Shown piece after piece: positions 1 to 9,073 of a stretch of DNA of 64,000 bases. The position numbers were made by a program, and so were the translations under genes. The first letter of the stretch is position 1. Every line of letters begins with the position of its first letter. The notes under the pieces are model-generated. The model was given only the letters and a program-made list of their open reading frames with translations. It had not been told where the DNA came from and did no database searches. Source of the DNA: Verrucomicrobiota bacterium (GTDB taxonomy: Bacteria > Verrucomicrobiota > Kiritimatiellia > SS1-B-03-39 > UBA6053); contig JAFIGC010000002.1 in NCBI GenBank assembly GCA_020831635.1, positions 1-64,000 on the forward strand, written 5' to 3'.

Positions 1-190
1 ATGTTACTTATATGTAGAGGTTTGTGCGGAATTAGCCCGTGAACTTCAGTCTAATAGTCAAGCGTTTAAGTTCTATTATTTTTATCGAGTATATTTCATG
101 CCTATTATATAAAAAGGAAACCGCAAAACGCGGGAACACGCATTGCGGCAATTCCAATTCGATATTCATTTTCGATAGCAAACATCGATC

Positions 191-2394
191 CTAAAACACC
201 ACCCCGATCATGGCCCGGGTGCCCACGGTGTTTTCAGTGGTGACGGAGACCCCGCCATTGACATAGACATTCCGCTTGCCTTCGCCGCCGTTCAAACGGT
301 GGGTCACCGTCACCCCCACGGCGCTTTCACCTTCGTAGTGTCCCACTCCGGCCATGACCGCGGTCTGGCCTTCGTCCATCGGCGGCACGATCGGCGCCAG
401 CGAAAGGGCGGCGGCCACCCCGCTGTAGGCTTTGCCTTCCACATCGCTCACCCGCCGATCCAACCGCTGGATGGCGGCGGCGTTTTGCTCGATGAGGGCA
501 CGATTTTCGTTGATCAGGTTACGGTTTTGGCTGATGCGGCGGGAATGTGAATTGAGGCGGACCTCATGATCCTGCAGTTTCTGGCTGATGCGGCGGGAAT
601 GTGAATTGAGGCGGACCTCATGATCCTCCAGTTTCTGGCTGTTGGCATTCACCCCGTCTTGAACCCCCTGAAGCTGGTTCACATTCACCGCGTCGGTGCC
701 GTCCACCCCGGGGGCGACGTTGGTGATGCGGCGTTCGGCGCCCGCCGCGCCCACACTCACCGTGTCATCCTGATCCGCCACACTGTTCGCGCCCAGAGCC
801 ACGGAGTTATTGCCGGAGGCGTTGGCGAAATCGCCCACCGCCGTGGTGGTGGGCCCGTTGCCTGCGCCCCCACGCCCACGGCCACCGAGGACAGGGCGGT
901 GGCGCCGTCACCGATGGCCACCGATCCGGCGGAGGCCGCGTTCGCGTTGCGTCCGATGGCGATGGCACCTTCGCTGATGGCAATCGCGGAAGATCCCGCC
1001 GCGAGGCTGAAGTCTCCGGATGCGGCGGAATCAAAGCTGATCGCGGTGCTTTGCTCACCGCTGGCCAAGTTGGAGGTGCCAAAGGCGGACGCTCCATCTC
1101 CCAACGCGTAATTGTAGCCTCCAACCGCAACCGCATTCATCTGGTTGGCCACGTTGTGATGCCCCAAAGCCGCGGTGAAATCGGACGAAGCCTCGTTTTC
1201 AACCCCAATCGCCGTGCTGGTGAAACTGTCAGCGTTATTCCCATATCCAGCCGCGACTGAACGGCTTCCCGACGCGTAGTTCCGGTTGCCCAGGGCCGTG
1301 CTGTTCAGGCCGGACGCGTTGTTCAAATACCCGACGGCACTGCTGTTTTCCCCGGCGTCCAGGAACGGATCCGCCAACCCGGCGTTGGCCCGCTCAATGT
1401 CGTTGTTGTTGCCGAAGCCAAAGGCTGAAGAGCGTATGCCTTGTGTGTGATTCCGGTTCCCCATGGCACTGGCCCACTCGGCAGTGCTTCGATTGAACAC
1501 CCCGAACGCGGATGATTCCTCCCCTGAGCCGAAATTCTCGAATCCCATGGCGTTTGCCAGCCGGCCACTGGTGGTATTTCGGGCCCCAAACGCACTGCTG
1601 AAATTTTCTTGCGCCCGGTTGTCGTACCCAAATGCCTGCGCTCGATCAGCAGAGGCCAGGTTGCCGTCACCCACCGCGACTGCCGCGAGGGCCAACGCGG
1701 AATTTTGTCCTCCCAAGGCAACCGAACGGATATCCGTGGTCCGGTTTCGGTCTCCGACCGCCGTGCTGACTGAACCCAGGGCATAGTTCCGGCTCCCGAC
1801 CGCCGTGCTGTTGTTTCCCCCCGCGTTGTTCACATATCCCACCGCAGTGCTGTTTTCGCCCGGATCCAAAAACGGAACAATCAACCCCAGGTTGTTTCGC
1901 ACGACGTCGTTGTTGTTTCCATACCCCACGGCGGTGCGGATGGAGTCGTTTCCCGAGGCGACGTTTTGCCAACCCACGGCCAAGTTTGAGGCGTTGTTCC
2001 CACTCGCGTCGTTTGTCGTGCCCAGTGCCGTGTTCGCCGCATTCGTTCCGCTGCTACTGTTGCTCCATCCACCTGAAAGGTTCGAAGACGCGTCCCCGGA
2101 AGCGTTGTTGGACCCTCCAACCGAGGTGTTGATACTCAGACCGCCGGAGGCGTTGTTGGAATTGCCCACCGCCGTGTTGGAACCGGTCGTGGGGGCGGAG
2201 GCATTGTTCTCAAAACCCAAAGCCGTGTTGCTGGAGTTCCCCCCCGACGCGTTGTTGTCGGAGCCCCCGGCGGTATTGTTGTTTGTGCCGATGCCGCTCA
2301 CATCGTTGCCTGAGCCACCCAAATCGGTGTCCGCAGCATAAAGCGGGGAAGTGAGTACGAGGCAGGCTAAAAACAGGATCTGGATGGGTTTCAT
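191..2394 (-). pseudogene. YadA-like trimeric autotransporter adhesin; two ORFs (757..2493 and 191..838) joined by an apparent 1-nt frameshift near 850
   Basis: Signal peptide MKPIQILFLACLVLTSPLYAA (start 2394), many YadA head repeats (NNSTAVGSRNYALG-like), coiled-coil stalk and C-terminal YadA anchor ([19 protein letters not shown]...AMIGVVF). The second ORF continues the homology in another frame ([24 protein letters not shown]). Confidence 0.85.
531..638 (-). repeat. 54-bp tandem duplication in the adhesin stalk (18 aa x2)
   Basis: ctgatgcggcgggaatgtgaattgaggcggacctcatgatcct(g/c)cagtttctgg at 531-584 and 585-638; encodes SQKL(E/Q)[13 protein letters not shown] twice. Confidence 0.95.
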
Positions 2395-2544
2395 GAGGGG
2401 TTCCGTTTTGGGTTTGAAAGTACTGATCATAGAAAAACATGACTGGTGCCAATTCCTATGGATGGACGACGACATGATCGGCACAATACGCACATTCCAA
2501 TCCTTCGGGTATCCCCCAAAAGAGGGGGGGACTTTGTTTTCCCG

Positions 2545-3552
2545 TCACATCTTCGACATCGCGGCCAATTCCACCCGGCTGCGCACTCCCCGTTTCCGCA
2601 GCAGTTGTTTCACATGCCCTTTGACCGTGTGCAATCCGATTCCCAGGATCATGGCGATCTCCCCGTCGCTTTTCCCTTCAACCACCCAACTGTACACTTC
2701 AGACTCTCTGGGCGTGAAAGGGTGAGTTGCGGTCCTCTGAACCTGTTCGATCAATATAAAACCTTGTGCGCCCCAATTTCTTCTCAATCTCAAATGGATG
2801 TCCGCACACGGTCCCGACATCACAAACCCTGTAAGCTGCTGTTCCAAACAACCTCGCAGCAAAGCGTCCACTTCACCTTGCACCCAGGCGCGCCCTTTCA
2901 TCCGCAGAGCTTCCAAGCGGCTTCCGGTCAAGCTTTCCCAGCGGGGAAAGTGTAGAAGGAATTGCGCCTGCAGCTCGGACCCCGTTTTCCCGTGGTGAAC
3001 AAGCCGATGCCCGGCGTCCGCCTCTTGTAAATCTTTCTTCACTTGAAAAAGGGCCGCATTGGCAAAGGCCTGCTCTAAATGGGGGCCCAACAGAGACAAT
3101 AAACGCGACTCCTTGTCCCTGAATCCCCGCCGGGAACGAAGAATGCCGATCATCACTTTGTGACCATGTCCACGATCAATATCCAAGGTCAAATGGTCGC
3201 GGACTTCGTCCTTCAACAAATAATCACGGTACAGCGGATGCTCCCGCCAGTCCAAATCTCCCATCATGGTGGACAGCGCTTTGGTTGCATAGGGCTGACC
3301 CGGCACCGCCGCCCAAATGGGATGGTCTTTCGCGGCGCCGGATTCGTTGAGCGCCTCCACAAAATTCGGGGTTGTAAACGGATGTTTCAACCGCAACTGC
3401 ACCGCTTCCTTTGCCTGCGGGTTGTGCAATCCGACGATCGCATTTTCACCCGGAATCAGACTGGGCAATTCCTCCAACAGCCAGAGCGCCAACTCCTCCT
3501 CCGGGCGAAGCTCATACAAATTCATCAGAAAATCATGTAGTGGTTTTTCCAT
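2545..3552 (-). CDS. LuxR-family transcriptional regulator
   Basis: C-terminal LuxR HTH: FTPRESEVYSWVVEGKSDGEIAMILGIGLHTVKGHVKQLLRKRGVRSRVELA. Confidence 0.85.
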   Translation of the reverse strand: MEKPLHDFLMNLYELRPEEELALWLLEELPSLIPGENAIVGLHNPQAKEAVQLRLKHPFTTPNFVEALNESGAAKDHPIWAAVPGQPYATKALSTMMGDLDWREHPLYRDYLLKDEVRDHLTLDIDRGHGHKVMIGILRSRRGFRDKESRLLSLLGPHLEQAFANAALFQVKKDLQEADAGHRLVHHGKTGSELQAQFLLHFPRWESLTGSRLEALRMKGRAWVQGEVDALLRGCLEQQLTGFVMSGPCADIHLRLRRNWGAQGFILIEQVQRTATHPFTPRESEVYSWVVEGKSDGEIAMILGIGLHTVKGHVKQLLRKRGVRSRVELAAMSKM

Positions 3553-3564
3553 GATCTCCCTGAA

Positions 3565-4611
3565 TCAAGACGAAGGAAGCCCCGTGTGCGTCATGGCCCG
3601 GATCGCGGCGGTACGATTTTCCACGCCCAATTTCCGAAAGGAGTGTTTCAGATGGGTTTTCACGGTTTCTGGGCCCATGCCCAAAATGGCCGCGATTTCC
3701 AAGTTGCGTTTTCCCCGCACCACCCAAGCCATCACTTCCTGTTCTCGCGGAGTCAAAAGCGTGGATTCCCGGGGACCCTGCGCGTGATGGATGCGATGGC
3801 CCAAGACATACCCCATGCGCCGGTAATCCCGAAACAGATGAAAACTCAAGCAAGTCCTCCCGATTTCTACCCGCCACCCCTTGGGATCCAGGCAAAAAGC
3901 GCCCCGATTCAATTTGTCCGTCTCCCTGCGCACCCACTGACAAAGCGAGGGGATCCAAGACTCCGTGTTTTCCTCAAAAAGATTGCGCAGCAAATACACC
4001 GCCATGGCTTCCACTTCTTTGACGCGCAAACCCGTGTGATGCGCGCTGTGCAGGTCCCCGTGGGATTCCCGCCGCGCGTCCAATTCATCCATGACGCGCG
4101 CATTGGCAAAGGCCCGATGGAAATGAGGTTGCAGTTCCCTCATGCATTTTTGTTCCGCGTCCGTAAAGCCCGGACGGGAGCGGATCACCCCCACCGAAGT
4201 GAAATCCGCGGAGGATGCTCCAAACTCCACGTTAATATGATCCCGGACCCGGTCCGCCCGCAGCAACTCCCGATAAAACGGATTCTCCCGCCACGTCGGA
4301 CCACTGCACATTTCCGAAAGCACTTTCACCCGGTTCACCGGATCCAGAATCCGCGTCCAGAAGGGATGACATCCCAAGAGGCCGGTTTCATTCGCCTCTG
4401 GTAAAAATTGCGAGGCGTGGAAAGGTGTTTTCAACAAGATGCCCGTCATCTTGCGCCGAGAGGCGTCATGCCGTCCGATCATCACGTTGTCACCCGGAAC
4501 CCATTCGGGCAAACGGGCCATGATGTATTTGGACAAGGCTTCCGTCCCCTGCAACCGATAAAGAGTCGCAAGAAAATTCGAGTGGAGTAGTTTGGATTGA
4601 TAGGTCTTCAT
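3565..4611 (-). CDS. LuxR-family transcriptional regulator (paralog of the neighbouring gene)
   Basis: C-terminal HTH LTPREQEVMAWVVRGKRNLEIAAILGMGPETVKTHLKHSFRKLGVENRTAAI; N-terminal half similar in layout to 2545..3552. Confidence 0.85.
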   Translation of the reverse strand: MKTYQSKLLHSNFLATLYRLQGTEALSKYIMARLPEWVPGDNVMIGRHDASRRKMTGILLKTPFHASQFLPEANETGLLGCHPFWTRILDPVNRVKVLSEMCSGPTWRENPFYRELLRADRVRDHINVEFGASSADFTSVGVIRSRPGFTDAEQKCMRELQPHFHRAFANARVMDELDARRESHGDLHSAHHTGLRVKEVEAMAVYLLRNLFEENTESWIPSLCQWVRRETDKLNRGAFCLDPKGWRVEIGRTCLSFHLFRDYRRMGYVLGHRIHHAQGPRESTLLTPREQEVMAWVVRGKRNLEIAAILGMGPETVKTHLKHSFRKLGVENRTAAIRAMTHTGLPSS

Positions 4612-4720
4612 CGGGACTTGAGTGAAAAATTCACCCAGCGCATCAAAAAGGACATGGGATCCGGACGGTTGGATCCAATGTCATTTGAAAAATCCGATTC
4701 GATCTGTCAATCAATAAAAA

Positions 4721-7165
4721 TCATTCGCCGATGGCGTCGGCGACTTCGGCGGCGAGCTGATACAATTCAAGGGCGCGGGCCTGCCAGCCGGAGCCGGCGA
4801 ACCAGTCCCAGGTGTCTTCCGAACCTTCGCCGATGACAAAGTGGGTGATCCGCTCGATTTTGTTGGCCCGGACACGGTCCAGGAGCGCCTCGTCGAGTTG
4901 GTCGGCATGGTGATGATAGGCCCGATCCAGAAGGAGGGCGGCTTCATTTTCCTGGAGACCGGTCCGCAGGGCCTCATAGCGCACGGAACCCACCGCGCCC
5001 TCGGGGCCGGGATGGGTGAAATAGCGGGGATTGCCCCGGTAGAGATTGTGCCAGCGTTGATAGCGTCCGATGATGGGATTGTTGCCATCCACCGCCCAAA
5101 AATCGAGGGCGATGCGGGAGAGGCCGACAAAACGTTCGGTGGTCATCATCATCTCCATGGCGGTCATGTAGGTGCCGGGATGGGAGGTGTTGCTCATGAG
5201 TGCGCGGGCGGAGGAGAGGTCGTAAAAATGGAAGTCCTGTCCCATGCGCAAAAAGCCGTCCAAGAAACGCTCCTGCGGAAAGCGTCGGAAATCGGGCCAG
5301 TAAGGCAAAACGCGATAGCCGATGTCCCAGCCGTCCACGGTTAATTCGCCATCTGCGGGACGGGGATGTCCGCGCGCGTGGGTGAACATTGCCCAACGGA
5401 TATCCGGGGCGGCTTCCTCGAAAAAGTCGCGGATGGACTGGCTTTGCGCCCAGGAATCCCCGAACACACCGAATTGAAGGGCCTCCTCCGACCAGTCGAG
5501 ATCGTTGACGATTTCCCGTATGCCGTCAAAGACGGGTTTCCAAAACGCAACCGCGCCTTCGCTGCCGTATTGCGGGGCTTGAAACTCCGAGGTGTTTCCA
5601 TTGGCATCCACGCGGGTGACCACGAGGTTGACGGGACGGTTTCCGCCTTCATAGAGGTAGAGCACCAAGGCGGATTGGGGGCCCGCATGACGGTCCACCA
5701 TTTCCAGGTAGCGCCGAAGTACGGACAAGTCGGGTTCGAGGTTGCCGTCGCGTCCTTCCCGCCAACGCACCATGGTCTCCTCGTTGCTGAGGTGGGTGCG
5801 GCGGATGAGCGGGACATAGGTGATGTCGTTGCCGAGTTCGCCGAGTAACTGGATGGAGGGTTCGAGGACTTCGAAATGTTCGTCGGACCAGAGGTCGACC
5901 CGATACTGCGAGGCCACCGTGTCCGGGCTTTGCAGCACGCCGAGGGCGGAAATGAAATTCCGCGGATCGGGAGCCCGCCAAGGACCGACGTCCACTTGGA
6001 CGGGGCGTTCCCGGTCGGGGTGTCCCTCCAATTCGACCGTGAGGGTGCCGCGATAGCGCCCCGGGGCGGTGTCGGGCGGAACGCGGACGGTGAGCATGGC
6101 GGCGGAAGGGGAACTGCGATCCGTCAATTGCGGCTGCAGTCCCGGGCCGGGATAGCGAAGTTGAAACGCATCGGAGGAAAGTCGGTCACCCGATTCGGTG
6201 ACCAGATCGGAGATCGTGAGATTGTAGGAAGGCACGTCACTGCCGTCGTGGGTGGACACCACCACTTGGGCGTTGCCGACCCCGTTCCGAGGGGCGACCA
6301 AGCGGATCGGGGCCCCGTTTTCCAAGGGGTCCGCATAGGGAATGGATTCGCCGACCCGCTCCAAGAGATTGGCACCCCAAACGTTGATACCTTCCGGCGC
6401 GGTCAGGTTGGGTGTGATTGCCGCGGGTCGTTCCGCTTGGAGGTGAACCGCCATCAGCCCGAGGGTGGACCAGTTTGCCCGTCCCCCCGCGTATCGGGCC
6501 CAGTCGGAACGGTAAGCTGCCGGATGAAGTTGCAGGCCGAGCACATTGACGCCTTCGCGCAGATGGCGGGCGGGAATGCGGATTTCCCCGGCATCGCGTA
6601 TGCGGCGATTGACGTTCTCGGTGAAATCCCCGCCCTGCCATTCGCGCGGGGGAGGGATGGCGCTGTCGTCGTGACGGTATACGTCATCGGGATAGTCCTC
6701 CGCCAAAGTTTGCCGGTCCCGTTCCCCGTCTTCCAGATGCCGCCGGGCCACCTCCTCGCCATTTACGAACACCGCGACACCGCCCCGGTAGCGGAGGCGC
6801 AGGATCAGATCCCCGGCATCGTCTGGATCGTCCACTTGAAATTTCCCGCGGAGGGTGAGCAGATTGAGTTGTGCGGGGGCGTTGAAGCCCCATCCTTCGC
6901 CGTCATTGCCCGCAAACCAAGGACCGCTGCGCCGGATCCAATCGGCGTCCTCGAAATCGGTTTCCGCCCATTCCGAATCCGGCGCGGGGGTTTCCGGACC
7001 CGGACGGAAGTCGGGTTCCTCCCGGCTTCCCAGAATGGGGCCGCCCCAAGTGTAATGCACCCGCCAAGGACTTTGCGCATTTAAAATTTCGCCGGCGAAC
7101 AAGCTGACAGGAAAAAAAAGGGCGAACCCCGCGAACACGATAACGAATCTGATGAATCCAAACAT
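4721..7165 (-). CDS. secreted protein, possible GH123/DUF4091-like glycoside hydrolase
   Basis: Signal peptide; N-terminal jelly-roll-like region (LRLRYRGGVAVFVNGEEVARRHL); C-terminal VGSVRYEALRTGLQENEAALLLDRA resembles the C-terminus of GH123-like proteins. Confidence 0.5.
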   Translation of the reverse strand: MFGFIRFVIVFAGFALFFPVSLFAGEILNAQSPWRVHYTWGGPILGSREEPDFRPGPETPAPDSEWAETDFEDADWIRRSGPWFAGNDGEGWGFNAPAQLNLLTLRGKFQVDDPDDAGDLILRLRYRGGVAVFVNGEEVARRHLEDGERDRQTLAEDYPDDVYRHDDSAIPPPREWQGGDFTENVNRRIRDAGEIRIPARHLREGVNVLGLQLHPAAYRSDWARYAGGRANWSTLGLMAVHLQAERPAAITPNLTAPEGINVWGANLLERVGESIPYADPLENGAPIRLVAPRNGVGNAQVVVSTHDGSDVPSYNLTISDLVTESGDRLSSDAFQLRYPGPGLQPQLTDRSSPSAAMLTVRVPPDTAPGRYRGTLTVELEGHPDRERPVQVDVGPWRAPDPRNFISALGVLQSPDTVASQYRVDLWSDEHFEVLEPSIQLLGELGNDITYVPLIRRTHLSNEETMVRWREGRDGNLEPDLSVLRRYLEMVDRHAGPQSALVLYLYEGGNRPVNLVVTRVDANGNTSEFQAPQYGSEGAVAFWKPVFDGIREIVNDLDWSEEALQFGVFGDSWAQSQSIRDFFEEAAPDIRWAMFTHARGHPRPADGELTVDGWDIGYRVLPYWPDFRRFPQERFLDGFLRMGQDFHFYDLSSARALMSNTSHPGTYMTAMEMMMTTERFVGLSRIALDFWAVDGNNPIIGRYQRWHNLYRGNPRYFTHPGPEGAVGSVRYEALRTGLQENEAALLLDRAYHHHADQLDEALLDRVRANKIERITHFVIGEGSEDTWDWFAGSGWQARALELYQLAAEVADAIGE

Positions 7166-7222
7166 GCAAGCACCATAACCGACATGATCAAAGGATGCAA
7201 AGGAAAATCGGGATGAGCGGCC

Positions 7223-7272
7223 TTTTCCGACGCTCGGAACGCCATTGGAAAAGTCTTCCGACGCTCGGAAAA
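7223..7272. repeat. Double-palindrome element copy A (TTCCGACGCTCGGAA - 16 bp - TTCCGACGCTCGGAA)
   Basis: Palindromes at 7225-7239 and 7256-7270, intergenic between two minus-strand genes; same architecture at 28647-28692 and 63645-63690. Confidence 0.9.
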
Positions 7273-7289
7273 CACAATTCAGACGAGAT

Positions 7290-8819
7290 CTATCTGCCGA
7301 TGCCCCTGCGGTCCAGCAGGCTGCCTTCGGCGCGGTAAAGTTCCAGCAGGGCGATGCGGGCGTTGACCTTGGCGTTTTGCTCTTCGATCATGGCGTTGAG
7401 CAGATCTCGCTGGGCCTGGGCCACTTGGAGGGCGGTGACGGCGCCGACATCGAAGCGCTCCACCTCCGAAGCCACCGTGAGTTCTTGCAAGCGACGGGTT
7501 TCGGCGCTGGCGGCCACCTGTTGTTCGGCCCGGTCCAATTCATTGAGGGCCAGGTGAATGCCGGTGCGAATGAGGCGTTCCAGATTGAGGACGGCGGCGT
7601 GGGCCTGGTCTTCCCGAAAGCGGGTTTCCGCGTCCCTGGCGTTTTCCACCCGTTCGCCCAAGCTTCGGCTGAAGCGAAGACCCGCCTGTACGTCGTAGTT
7701 GTCCTCGCTCAGATCGGACCATGCGTCCCCGGTTTTGGGCCCGAAACCGGTTTTAGCCAGGTCCATGAAAAAATCGAGGCGCGGCAGGAGTCCGTTTCGA
7801 CTGAGCTGGGTGTCGAGTGTTCTTTGTTCCAGCCGCAGCCGGGCCTCGCGCAGATCGGGACGATAGCCGAGGGCCAGTTCGATGCGATTGTCCGGGGTGA
7901 CGTTCCCTTCCGGTTCGGGCAGTTCCGGGAGGGTTGCGGCCATCCGCGGGGCGGCGTCGGGATCCAGTTCCGGGGAAATCAGGGTGCCCAGGGACATGCG
8001 GGCGCGGAACAGTTCCGCGCGGGCGTCGATCAGGGCCTGCCGGCGTCGGGCGACTTCGGCGCGGGCGGGAGCGTCCTCGTTGCGGGCCAGTTGGCCGACC
8101 TCGATGCGCTGTTGAATGTCGGACAACTGTTGTTCGGCCACTTCCAGCGCCTGTTCGGTGATGGCGATGGTTTCATTGGCCAGCCAAAAGCGCCAGTAGG
8201 CGGTCTCCACTTCCGCGACCAAGGCTTCGGTGAATCCACGCAATTCCTCTTCGGAAATCTCCAGTCCCAGTTCGGCCCGGCGAATGCCGATCAGGTTGAC
8301 TTCCCTTCCGCGTCCCCGCAGCAGGGACTGGGTGAGGGACAGGGAAAGACGCGCCTCCTCTTGATCCGGGGAACGGTTGGAGGAATCGGCGCCGTGGCTT
8401 GCGGAAAGCTCTGCTTCGGTTCCCGTGGCGAACTCCCTGCGGACACCCGCCGAAAGTCGGGTTTGCTCCACTTCCGCGTCAAACTGCTCACCCGTGGCCC
8501 GCGCGGTTTCACTGCTGCGGCTTTCCCGGTGGGAAATTTCCCCGTAAATTTCCGGAGAGTAGCGCGCCTGTTCACGGGCGAGAAACGTGCCGGCCACCAA
8601 TGGTTCAAAGCGTTGCACCTCCAGATCCGGGTTATTGGAGAGAGCCAGCAAAACCGCGTCTTCCAAGGAAAGTTCGGCATGGGGCGCTTCCATGGGATTT
8701 GTGCGGGGATTTGTGCGGGCCCGTGCCGTACCCGTACCGGATGCGGGGGAGGGGGCGGTCGCACAGGAAGCGAAAAGGAGCATGGAGACGATGGGGTAAA
8801 GAAATTGCGGAATTTTCAT
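7290..8819 (-). CDS. TolC-family outer membrane efflux lipoprotein
   Basis: Lipobox LLFASC; TolC/OEP-like repeat structure (LALSNNPDLEVQR..., LSLSLTQSLLRGRGREVNLIGIRRAELGLEIS, FRARMSLGTLISPEL). Confidence 0.85.
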   Translation of the reverse strand: MKIPQFLYPIVSMLLFASCATAPSPASGTGTARARTNPRTNPMEAPHAELSLEDAVLLALSNNPDLEVQRFEPLVAGTFLAREQARYSPEIYGEISHRESRSSETARATGEQFDAEVEQTRLSAGVRREFATGTEAELSASHGADSSNRSPDQEEARLSLSLTQSLLRGRGREVNLIGIRRAELGLEISEEELRGFTEALVAEVETAYWRFWLANETIAITEQALEVAEQQLSDIQQRIEVGQLARNEDAPARAEVARRRQALIDARAELFRARMSLGTLISPELDPDAAPRMAATLPELPEPEGNVTPDNRIELALGYRPDLREARLRLEQRTLDTQLSRNGLLPRLDFFMDLAKTGFGPKTGDAWSDLSEDNYDVQAGLRFSRSLGERVENARDAETRFREDQAHAAVLNLERLIRTGIHLALNELDRAEQQVAASAETRRLQELTVASEVERFDVGAVTALQVAQAQRDLLNAMIEEQNAKVNARIALLELYRAEGSLLDRRGIGR

Positions 8820-9073
8820 GACTTTGATCTTACTTCGGAATTGGCTTCCTGCCAATGAAAATGAGGAAAAGTCATCCCGCCGCTTTCAAATGAATATTAG
8901 TTTCAAAGAATGCTTTGTGCGGAAGACCGTCTTGTTCTTCAGGCTTGTGTGATTTTGGTCGGACGCGTTGACCCATCCGACAGGTCTGACGGAAAACTTG
9001 CCTTGTCCCCCGCGTGAATTGTAGGTATAGGACACAATCTCACCATTTTCACTCCAAACGCAAGGTAAACCTG

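Noticed and set aside
2513-2532. Hairpin tcccccaaaagagggggga as terminator
   Set aside because: Short stem without a following T tract on the relevant strand.
7245-8858. 537-aa plus-strand ORF opposite the TolC gene
   Set aside because: Antisense of a clear TolC-family gene in high-GC DNA; no domain signal.
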